Positions 6,671 to 13,061 of a DNA stretch of 18,327 bases are shown piece after piece (position 1 is the stretch's first letter; each line of letters begins with the position of its first letter). Where the stretch lies: the NCBI GenBank assembly GCA_045538015.1, contig JAZSQO010000173.1, positions 1-18,327 on the forward strand, in the 5' to 3' direction. A program made the translations under genes and the position numbers. Under the pieces are notes generated by a model. The model was given only the letters and a program-made list of their open reading frames with translations, was not told the origin of the DNA and made no database searches. The stretch is from SIG598 sp045538015. GTDB lineage: Bacteria; Bacillota; Clostridia; Oscillospirales; Acutalibacteraceae.

Positions 6671-8809
6671 TTAGCTGATTGGTGAGCGGGGTTCGTTCTT
6701 GCTGAATTCCAGTGCCCATCCACAGACCTCACGGATGGCCTCACGACCGGTGCGGCGCAGAAGAGTGCGGCGCTGCTCGTCGTTGGAGGCTTCCTTGTAT
6801 GCCATGATGGATTTCTGATATTCTATGCTGAGCCATGTGTTGTTGTTGACAATTCGCTCGTAGTCCTTGGTGGCGGTGTAGAGGGTCCAGCCGGCGACGG
6901 CGATCTGCACAAGGCTGGCCACCAGAGCGAGGTAGTCGATGGCCGTGATAGCCCGGCCGGAAACGCTCTGGGCAAAGATGAGCAGTCCGACCACGGCTGT
7001 GAGCACAAAGGCGATCACGATGGAAACGCCGACCACCCGCTGTTCCTTGCGGGCGTTCTTACGGTTGCGCTCGGCGGTTTTCTTGGCGTAGCTGTACTGG
7101 TCAACGGAGTTCTTCACTGCCTGCTGATACTCGGAACCGCTGAACTGCTCCACGCGGCCGCACCAGAGGTTCTTGACCTCGTTTATTATGGTGGCGGGCA
7201 TGGGCTTGTCGGCAGGAGCGTAGAGGGCGTCACTGAGAGCCCACGAGCGCAGAATGTACCGTGTCCATTCAAAATCCAGCTTGGACTTGGCGCCGAATTC
7301 CTCGTCCACCCGGCGGTCGACTCCGGCGGCGTTCCAGTAGGTCTGCACGCGCAGGCATTCGGAAATGAGACGGAAGTCGACATATTCGCTGTGACTGCCG
7401 CTTCTGCGCTGGAGGAAGAAGATGAGCATGGCCAGCGTCAGGGCGATTATCATAATGCTGCTGATGAGTGCGTCGGCGTTGAGCATTCCGTCGGGAGCGT
7501 CGGTGAGCAGACTGTAGGAAATCAGTCCGACGATCGCGGCGATGGCCATCCACCAGGTGTATTTATCCCTCTTTTTCTGAGCGCTGTAGGAAATCTGGTC
7601 GGCGTAAAGGTGGCGGAGCAGAGGCCGGTCGCTGCTGGCGCGGCCGTGAAGCCCGGGCATCAGGTCGTAGACCTTCTTGCTTTCCATGACCATCTTCCGG
7701 CGTTCCTTGACCGTGCGGTTGAAGGCGGCGATCTTATCCCGCTTGCGCTCGTAGCGCTCAAGGTTGTACTTGTCGGTCACCGTAGCGCGGCTCTTTCCAT
7801 CGCGGTAGAACCACGACTGACCGCTTTCCAGCGGGTAGGGGTGAAGGGTGCGCGTGGTGTATAGTTTTTGGGTCGCGCCTCCCCGGTCGTCTTTGCCGGA
7901 GGGAGTGAGAATGTGTTCAACGGTGATGTTGTCCGGCATATCGAGGTCAAGCAGCCGCTCGGGACTGCCCTTGAGAGCCCGGGTGACAATGGCTTCCATT
8001 CGCTGGTCGGAGCCCTTGACACCGTCCCACATGGCCAGAGCGCTGAAGCTATGGTCGCAGATGAAGCCCACCGCCTCTCCGGGAACGCGGAGAGTGCTGC
8101 CCTCAGCGAGGACGCTCTCGCTTCCGCCTTCAACACGGAGGGTGTCAATGGCGTAGCCCGAGGCGATGGTTGCCGCCAGCCGCTCAGCCTCATTGGACAG
8201 AGGGGAGAGGGCGACAAATCTTGTGTGGGCGTACTTTGCGAAGCGCTTGCTCCTGGCCATGGCGGCGCCGCGCAGGCTGCCGGAAAGGGCTTTATCCTGC
8301 CCGAACTGAGCGTAGAGGGACTTGAAATAATCGTGGAGGGCGGAGGTGAGGCTCTCTTTGGCTCCGCCCACCGCCAGCGCGTTATCCGCGCCGAAAAGCC
8401 CGATGTATACCGTTGCGTCAAAATTCAGCTTGTCCGGGTCACGCTTCTGGTGAGTCCACGCGGTGGAAACCACCTCTTCCATGCTGGAGCTGGCTTTTTC
8501 CTCAATAGTGTAACCCTTGTGAACCAGAAAACGCAGCGCGCTCAGAACACTGGAGCGGTCGTTGTCTTTCTCCTTCTCGGGAAGATCCTCGTAATAGACC
8601 ATGCAGGGATTGGTCTTCTTCTGGTCGTCTCGGACGGGGCCGTACGCCCAGCCGTCCTTGACGCGCTCGCTGCCCCAGACATCGTGAAAATTGCTGGCCA
8701 GCTGCTCGCCGAGGAGCAGTATCTTCTCGTCAAGCTCGACCTTGTCAAGATCCAGCGGCTGGGGAACATATCCGTTGCTGTTGGGACGGGGAAAAGGATT
8801 CTTTTCCAT
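6671..8809 (-). CDS. RyR - SLOG-like - four-TM (SLATT-like) putative conflict/signalling protein
   Basis: The 712-residue protein reads as a chain of modules. An RyR domain (about 33-102) has FHDVWGSERVKDGWAYGPVR and PCMVYYEDL. A Rossmann-like region (about 131-265) has VYIGLFG, then ALSPLSNEAERLAATIASGY (200-219), and ends in SALAMWDG (256-263), the pattern seen in SLOG-type nucleotide-sensing domains. A charged linker (340-415) follows. Two membrane hairpins are at about 418-436/446-466 and 593-614/619-642. Between them lies a helical segment with YVDFRLISECLRVQTYW. The C-terminal tail is cytoplasmic and basic. The paired helices resemble SLATT-type 2TM effectors. Known for the families: RyR, SLOG and SLATT domains co-occur in nucleotide-dependent conflict systems. 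The role here, a membrane effector gated by a bound ligand, is inference. The ATG is preceded by GGAAAGGA. Confidence 0.8.
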   Translation of the reverse strand: MEKNPFPRPNSNGYVPQPLDLDKVELDEKILLLGEQLASNFHDVWGSERVKDGWAYGPVRDDQKKTNPCMVYYEDLPEKEKDNDRSSVLSALRFLVHKGYTIEEKASSSMEEVVSTAWTHQKRDPDKLNFDATVYIGLFGADNALAVGGAKESLTSALHDYFKSLYAQFGQDKALSGSLRGAAMARSKRFAKYAHTRFVALSPLSNEAERLAATIASGYAIDTLRVEGGSESVLAEGSTLRVPGEAVGFICDHSFSALAMWDGVKGSDQRMEAIVTRALKGSPERLLDLDMPDNITVEHILTPSGKDDRGGATQKLYTTRTLHPYPLESGQSWFYRDGKSRATVTDKYNLERYERKRDKIAAFNRTVKERRKMVMESKKVYDLMPGLHGRASSDRPLLRHLYADQISYSAQKKRDKYTWWMAIAAIVGLISYSLLTDAPDGMLNADALISSIMIIALTLAMLIFFLQRRSGSHSEYVDFRLISECLRVQTYWNAAGVDRRVDEEFGAKSKLDFEWTRYILRSWALSDALYAPADKPMPATIINEVKNLWCGRVEQFSGSEYQQAVKNSVDQYSYAKKTAERNRKNARKEQRVVGVSIVIAFVLTAVVGLLIFAQSVSGRAITAIDYLALVASLVQIAVAGWTLYTATKDYERIVNNNTWLSIEYQKSIMAYKEASNDEQRRTLLRRTGREAIREVCGWALEFSKNEPRSPIS

Positions 8810-8841
8810 AATTTATATTCCTTTCCACAAGTATTAACATA

Positions 8842-8870
8842 ATGATACCACGGACTGCACAATAATTCAA
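8842..8870 (-). promoter_or_regulatory. Promoter of the RyR operon
   Basis: On the minus strand TTGAAT (8870-8865), a 17-bp spacer and TATCAT (8847-8842) with an extended TGG before the -10 give a strong promoter. It is divergent from, and within about 30 bp of, the DUF2262 promoter. Confidence 0.7.
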
Positions 8871-8899
8871 TCGGGAACGCAAGATATTTTTGTGTGCGG

Positions 8900-8928
8900 T
8901 TGCAAAAAATCAGGTTGGGTGGTATACT
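8900..8928 (+). promoter_or_regulatory. Promoter of the DUF2262 gene
   Basis: TTGCAA (8900-8905), a 17-bp spacer and TATACT (8923-8928) with an extended TGG form the promoter. It lies downstream of an upstream in-frame ATG at 8892, which therefore cannot be the usual start. Confidence 0.7.
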
Positions 8929-8960
8929 TTACGCGATATCAAACGAGGGGGCGCCGCACA

Positions 8961-9824
8961 ATGGGCGTATTTGATTTTCTTAAAAAGAATAATTACATCA
9001 TCGAGCACCCCGAGCGCTACGCCGAGGAAGAAATTGAGGTCTTTGCCCTTACCAAAGACAGAGCCTGTGCCTCAAGGGTGGCGGGGGACAAATACTGGTC
9101 GGCCCATGTGGGCCTCCTTGGCTGCGTTGACACCCGCACCGGCAGAATGCTGAATGATTACACTGTGCTCACATGGGATCTCAGCGAGGCGGAGCACGCG
9201 GCAAAGGGGAGAAAGTACGGCCTGAAGGAGGAGACCATCTACCTCCTGCGGGTGCGTCCCGCCAGAGGGCACACCGACAAGTCCGGACGGGAGATACCCG
9301 CCGGGCACGGCCTTTTCGTCACCGGCGTGGTCAAGCGGAACTGCGCCAATTCTCAGCTGAGCAAAATACTCGAGGACTTCCGACGTCCCCGGTCGGTCAC
9401 TCTCTCTGACGGCACCGTGCTGACCTACGAGCGCCGGATGGACTGGTACAGCGGAACGGTCAGTTGGATGGGAGAGCAGTGCGATGTCATGCTTTCCGCC
9501 GACGAAGGCACGCGGGAATGCGCGCCGGAGGCTCTGAGTGCCTTTGAACGCATATACGCCGCTCAGGCGGAATGGGATAAAAAAGCCCGGGAATACGCGG
9601 CAAAGGAGCTGACCGAGCTGGCCAACGACTGGCGTCAGGACGACGATGACCATGTGATTACCCGGGCGGAGTTTGCCCGGAGGATAGGAACGCCCTGTGT
9701 TACCGTGGATGATGAGGGCGGGTTCCAGTTCATGTACAGCGACGACGATATGTTCTGGGGACACACGGTGGCGGTCTTCGGCAGCATTGAAGAGGGCTTT
9801 TCCGAGGCCATTATAGAAGGATAA
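8961..9824 (+). CDS. DUF2262 domain-containing protein
   Basis: The 287-residue soluble protein carries a C-terminal region (about 155-282) that matches my recollection of DUF2262. Features are MDWYSGTVSWMGEQCDVMLS, an LTELANDWRQ helix, ITRAEFARRIG, and the closing MFWGHTVAVFGSIEEGF. The N-terminal half (1-145) is a separate region of strands and charged helices (WSAHVGLLGCVD, IYLLRVRPARG, GHGLFVTGVV). The function is unknown for the family. The start ATG 8961 is chosen for GAGGGGG at 8945-8951 and because the promoter -10 lies at 8923-8928, which excludes the upstream in-frame ATG at 8892. It is divergent from the RyR operon with facing promoters, so co-regulation is possible but not shown. 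Confidence 0.8.
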   Translation: MGVFDFLKKNNYIIEHPERYAEEEIEVFALTKDRACASRVAGDKYWSAHVGLLGCVDTRTGRMLNDYTVLTWDLSEAEHAAKGRKYGLKEETIYLLRVRPARGHTDKSGREIPAGHGLFVTGVVKRNCANSQLSKILEDFRRPRSVTLSDGTVLTYERRMDWYSGTVSWMGEQCDVMLSADEGTRECAPEALSAFERIYAAQAEWDKKAREYAAKELTELANDWRQDDDDHVITRAEFARRIGTPCVTVDDEGGFQFMYSDDDMFWGHTVAVFGSIEEGFSEAIIEG

Positions 9825-9845
9825 TTCAGGAAGGACGGTGGCACA

Positions 9846-10598
9846 ATGAGCGGGTCGGAGGATATTCTGCGCCGCCGCTTTGCCGAGCTTGGGCAGAGGG
9901 CATACGGCGGCATCTGGTCGAACACGGAGTTTCTCTCCATCGCCGAGCAGAGCGTGCTCATGTCCTGCGCCGCGGAAATAGCCTCGCCCTTCTTTTTTGA
10001 GGGCGGACATCCCTCCTGCGAGCGGAGAATAGCCATGTTCGGCTCGGAGGATTTCTGCGGCTACGAGGCTCAGCCGCCAATCGCCTGCGTGCGCATCGCG
10101 CCCAAGAACGCGAAGTTTGCCGACAAGCTGGAGCACCGGGACTTCCTCGGTGCCCTCATCAACCTCGGCATCCGCCGGGAGGTGCTGGGCGATATCTTTG
10201 TCCGGGAGGAATGCGCCTACCTTTTCTGCATGGATTCCATAGCCGACTACATAGCCCGCTCCCTTGAGCGGGTAAAGCACACCACGGTCGTCTGTCAGGT
10301 GCTGGAGGAGCCGCCGGAGGAGCTGGCGGTTTCGGTCAGGCAGGCGGAATTCAATGTCCCCTCCGAACGGGTGGACGCGGTGGTGTGCGGAGTGTATAAG
10401 CTTTCCCGCACCCAGAGCCAGCAGCTCTTTGCCGCCCAGAGGGTGTTTGTCAACGCCCGGGTGACGGAAAATTCCTCCCGTGCCCTCAAAGAGGGCGATG
10501 TGGTCTCGGTGCGCGGCTTTGGCCGCTTTACCTACCGCGGCGCCCAGCGGGAAACGAAAAAAGGCCGCTTGTTCGTGGCGGTGGAAATACCGGAGTGA
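9846..10598 (+). CDS. ylmH: YlmH/S4-domain RNA-binding protein
   Basis: The 250-residue protein matches YlmH, an S4-domain protein associated with the division gene cluster and, in recent work on Bacillus, with ribosome quality control. The N-terminal region (1-90) is followed by the family block HRDFLGALINLGIRREVLGDI (97-117). The S4 RNA-binding domain covers about 172-230 (SERVDAVVCGVYKLSRTQSQ and VFVNARVTENSSRALKEGD). It starts 21 bp after the DUF2262 gene, so it could be read from that promoter, although the functions look unrelated. In many Firmicutes it sits in the ylm-divIVA cluster; here it does not. GGAAGGA lies about 11 bp before the ATG. Confidence 0.9.
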   Translation: MSGSEDILRRRFAELGQRAYGGIWSNTEFLSIAEQSVLMSCAAEIASPFFFEGGHPSCERRIAMFGSEDFCGYEAQPPIACVRIAPKNAKFADKLEHRDFLGALINLGIRREVLGDIFVREECAYLFCMDSIADYIARSLERVKHTTVVCQVLEEPPEELAVSVRQAEFNVPSERVDAVVCGVYKLSRTQSQQLFAAQRVFVNARVTENSSRALKEGDVVSVRGFGRFTYRGAQRETKKGRLFVAVEIPE

Positions 10599-10685
10599 AT
10601 CTCATTAATCGGGCATGGTTTTTGGTCTGGATAAATTCCGCCCGGTAAGACTGAGCTGACACAGCGTAATTCAAGGAGCGATCAG

Positions 10686-11387
10686 ATGAACGGCAACGAC
10701 AATCTCGAACTGAAGGTAATAGCCCGCCTGCGCAGTGCCTTTCCCACCAAATTCGGCCTGCCCCGCCAGAGCGGACTGGTGGAGGGAATAGGAGCCACAA
10801 TAGTCTTTGAGCCGGACTATCGCAGTCCGGAGGCTCTGCGCGGTATCGAGGACTTTTCATACCTCTGGCTGATATGGGGCTTTTCCGGCAACCGCCACGA
10901 CAACTGGTCGCCCACCGTCCGCCCGCCCCGGCTGGGAGGCAACGCCCGCATGGGAGTTTTTGCTACCCGCTCTCCCTTCCGTCCAAACCCGGTGGGACTT
11001 TCCTGCGTGAAGCTGGAGGCGGTGGAGCAGGACGGCGACAACGGCATGGTGCTGAGAGTATCCGGAGTGGACATGATGGACGGCACGCCCATCTACGACA
11101 TAAAGCCCTACGTGCCCTACGCCGACTGCCGCCCGGACGCCGCCGAGGGCTTTACCTCCCAGAATCAGGATTACCTCCTCGAGGTGGATATGCCTGAGGA
11201 GCTGCTCGGGCTTGTTCCGGCTCACCAGCGGGACGGCCTTGTTGGTGCCCTTGCCCACGACCCGAGACCGGCCTATCAGCGCGACCCGGAGCGGGTGTAC
11301 GGCTTTGAATACGCCGGCTTTGAGGTCAGATTCTCCGTGGACGGCAAGCAGCTGACCGTGGTCAGCGTGGAACCGAGGAGACAATAG
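10686..11387 (+). CDS. trmO: tRNA (N6-threonylcarbamoyladenosine(37)-N6)-methyltransferase TrmO
   Basis: The SAM-dependent enzyme methylates t6A at position 37 of certain tRNAs, supporting decoding of ACY codons. The 233-residue protein has the TrmO/YaeB beta-barrel domain (about 9-150) with the hallmark FATRSPFRPNPVGLS (92-106). It also has FSYLWLIWGF (57-66) and the GTPIYDIKPYVPYAD stretch, then the small C-terminal region ending with the DPRPAYQRDPERVYGF motif. Length is normal. AAGGAG sits 7 bp before the ATG. The 87-bp gap from ylmH holds no convincing terminator, and I see no clear -35/-10 pair. A terminator follows the gene. Confidence 0.93.
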   Translation: MNGNDNLELKVIARLRSAFPTKFGLPRQSGLVEGIGATIVFEPDYRSPEALRGIEDFSYLWLIWGFSGNRHDNWSPTVRPPRLGGNARMGVFATRSPFRPNPVGLSCVKLEAVEQDGDNGMVLRVSGVDMMDGTPIYDIKPYVPYADCRPDAAEGFTSQNQDYLLEVDMPEELLGLVPAHQRDGLVGALAHDPRPAYQRDPERVYGFEYAGFEVRFSVDGKQLTVVSVEPRRQ

Positions 11388-11409
11388 AATTACGCAACAA
11401 ATAATAGAA

Positions 11410-11456
11410 CAGAGCCGCTTCATACACCTTCGCGGGTATGGACGGCTCTGCTTTTT
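11410..11456 (+). terminator. Intrinsic terminator after trmO
   Basis: CAGAGCCG (11410-11417) pairs with CGGCTCTG (11443-11450). An inner CATAC/GTATG stem extends the hairpin, and CTTTTT follows. Confidence 0.85.
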
Positions 11457-11467
11457 CGTGATATAAT
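11439..11467 (+). promoter_or_regulatory. Promoter of the DUF3737 gene
   Basis: TGGACG (11439-11444), a 17-bp spacer and TATAAT (11462-11467) form the promoter, with an extended TGA before the -10. The -35 lies within the descending arm of the trmO terminator. Confidence 0.6.
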
Positions 11468-11504
11468 ATTTGCTTGTCTGAATCTGTAAATATGGAGATA
11501 CATA

Positions 11505-12350
11505 ATGGATATTATAGAAAACAAAACCTTTGATGAAGAACGGGCGCTCTACGGCCGCACCGGCCTGCGTGTGGTCGGCTGTGCCTTTGACGGACCCGCC
11601 GACGGCGAGAGCGCCTTCAAGGAGTGCGCCCATATCGAGGCGGAAAACTGCTTTTTCAACCTGCGCTATCCCTTCTGGCACGTGGATGGCCTTGCCATCC
11701 GGAGCAGCGAGATGACCGAGCTGTGCCGTGCCGCCCTGTGGTACAGCACCGATATTTCCATAGCCGACAGCAAGCTCCACGGCATCAAGGCGCTGCGGGA
11801 ATGCGGCGGAGTGACCCTGACCGGCTGCGATATCATCTCGCCGGAATTCGGCTGGTCGGCTCAGGATGTGACCATGGAAAGCTGCCGCGCCCAGAGCGAG
11901 TATTTCATGCTACGCACCCGTGACATCAGCCTTAAAAGTGTGGATTTCACCGGCAAGTATTCCTTCCAGTATGTGGTCAACGCCGCCGTGGAAAACTGCC
12001 GCTTTGACACCAAGGACGCCTTCTGGCACGCCGAAAACGTTACGGTGAAAAACAGCGTGATAAAGGGCGAGTACCTTGCGTGGTATTCAAAAAATCTCAC
12101 CCTCATCGACTGCACCATCATCGGCACCCAGCCCTTCTGCTACTGCGAGGGCCTGAGGCTCGTCAACTGCCGCATGGAGCAGACCGACCTGTGCTTTGAG
12201 CGCTCGGAGGTGGAGGCGAGCATCACCACTCCCGTGCTCAGCGTGAAGAACCCTCGCTCCGGCACCATCCGGCTCCCCGAGGTGGGAGAGCTTATCATGG
12301 ACGATCCCAAGGCCGAGGGCAGAGTGATCGTGGAGAAACCGGGAGAGTGA
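11505..12350 (+). CDS. DUF3737 family protein (right-handed beta-helix-like)
   Basis: The 281-residue soluble protein is built of imperfect strands that recur about every 20 residues (for example HIEAENCFFNLRYPFWHVDG, NVTVKNSVIKGEYLAWYSKN, NLTLIDCTIIGTQPFCYCEG), as in pentapeptide- or beta-helix-type solenoids. The order and the FDEERALYG opening match DUF3737, a family widespread in gut Firmicutes with no assigned function. GGAG lies 8 bp before the ATG. It is a single-gene unit between an extended -10 promoter and a strong terminator. Repeated aromatic plus Cys/Asn ladders suggest a stacked core, and no catalytic motif is visible. Confidence 0.85.
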   Translation: MDIIENKTFDEERALYGRTGLRVVGCAFDGPADGESAFKECAHIEAENCFFNLRYPFWHVDGLAIRSSEMTELCRAALWYSTDISIADSKLHGIKALRECGGVTLTGCDIISPEFGWSAQDVTMESCRAQSEYFMLRTRDISLKSVDFTGKYSFQYVVNAAVENCRFDTKDAFWHAENVTVKNSVIKGEYLAWYSKNLTLIDCTIIGTQPFCYCEGLRLVNCRMEQTDLCFERSEVEASITTPVLSVKNPRSGTIRLPEVGELIMDDPKAEGRVIVEKPGE

Positions 12351-12372
12351 ATCGAATTATATATCGTAAATA

Positions 12373-12428
12373 AAACCACAGCAGGCAGCCGGCGCTTTCA
12401 GCCGGAAGCCTGCTGTGGTTTCTTTTTT
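12373..12428 (+). terminator. Strong intrinsic terminator, probably bidirectional
   Basis: A perfect 13-bp stem (12374-12386 with 12408-12420) encloses an inner CCGGC/GCCGG stem and is followed by TTCTTTTTTT. On the minus strand the complementary run of T from 12375-12372 follows, so it can also end the convergent acetyltransferase gene. Confidence 0.92.
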
Positions 12429-12437
12429 TGCCGGATA

Positions 12438-12992
12438 TCAGTCGAGTGTCCGTATCACCCGGGCGGGATTGCCCGCGATGACCACGTTGTCGCCGAAGGA
12501 CTTTGTGACCACCGAGCCGGAGCCGACCACCACGTTGTTTCCCAGAGTGACACCGGGATTGATGACGGAGTTGCCGCCTATCCAGCAATTGTCGCCGATG
12601 GTTATCGGGCTGCCGTACTCAAGACCAAGATAGCGCTCCTCAGCGCGGACGGGATGGGTGGCGGTGTATATGCCCACATGGGGCGCCAGAAAGCAGTTCT
12701 TTCCGATGCGCACCGGGCACACATCGAGAATCACGCAGCCGAAGTTGGCGTAGAAGTTGTCGCCCACATGGATATTCTTGCCGTAGTCGCAGTGAAATTC
12801 CGGCTCGATGTGGATGGCGCCGCCCACCGTTCCGAACAGCTCTCGCAGAATGCGCTGCCGGGTCTCCATATCGCCGGGACGGGTGTGGTTGTAATCGTAC
12901 TGAAGCTCCACCGCCCACATATGCAGCGCGGCGATCTCCGGGTCGGCCGGCCGGTAAAGCTCTCCGGCAAGCATCTTTTCCATTTCGGTCAT
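12438..12992 (-). CDS. Maltose/galactoside-type sugar O-acetyltransferase (hexapeptide repeat)
   Basis: The 184-residue protein has the Mac N-terminal domain (about 4-55, MEKMLAGELYRPADPEI) followed by a left-handed beta-helix of hexapeptide repeats (about 60-180). The catalytic His is in TATHPV (H113), and the acetyl-CoA side carries PITIGDNCWIGGNSVINPGV. It would transfer acetyl from acetyl-CoA to a sugar; the real substrate is unknown, and members include Maa, LacA and NodL. GAAGG lies a few bases before the ATG. Transcribed alone from a good promoter, convergent with the DUF3737 gene. Confidence 0.92.
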   Translation of the reverse strand: MTEMEKMLAGELYRPADPEIAALHMWAVELQYDYNHTRPGDMETRQRILRELFGTVGGAIHIEPEFHCDYGKNIHVGDNFYANFGCVILDVCPVRIGKNCFLAPHVGIYTATHPVRAEERYLGLEYGSPITIGDNCWIGGNSVINPGVTLGNNVVVGSGSVVTKSFGDNVVIAGNPARVIRTLD

Positions 12993-13024
12993 GTGCCTTC
13001 ACCCCACGGTAAATATTTTGCTAT

Positions 13025-13053
13025 ATAATACCACGAACACCGGCGCAAAGCAA
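13025..13053 (-). promoter_or_regulatory. Promoter of the acetyltransferase gene
   Basis: On the minus strand TTGCTT (13053-13048), 17 bp and TATTAT (13030-13025) form the promoter, with an extended TGG. It begins directly after the feoB stop at 13062, with no clear terminator in between. Confidence 0.65.
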
Positions 13054-13061
13054 CCTCACCG

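Noticed and set aside
7868..8842. 324-codon plus-strand frame opposite the RyR fusion gene
   Set aside because: It is a shadow of the minus-strand gene, which has coherent domains, membrane helices, promoter and ribosome site.
8892..8960. Earlier ATG for the DUF2262 gene
   Set aside because: The best promoter -10 (8923-8928) lies downstream of it, and it has no ribosome site; ATG 8961 has GAGGGGG.
9072..10280. 402-codon minus-strand frame across the DUF2262 and ylmH genes
   Set aside because: Both plus-strand genes have family motifs, ribosome sites and (for the first) a promoter; this frame has none and crosses two genes.
10857..11780. 307-codon minus-strand frame spanning trmO and the DUF3737 start
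   Set aside because: It runs through an intrinsic terminator and two recognised genes and has no family features.
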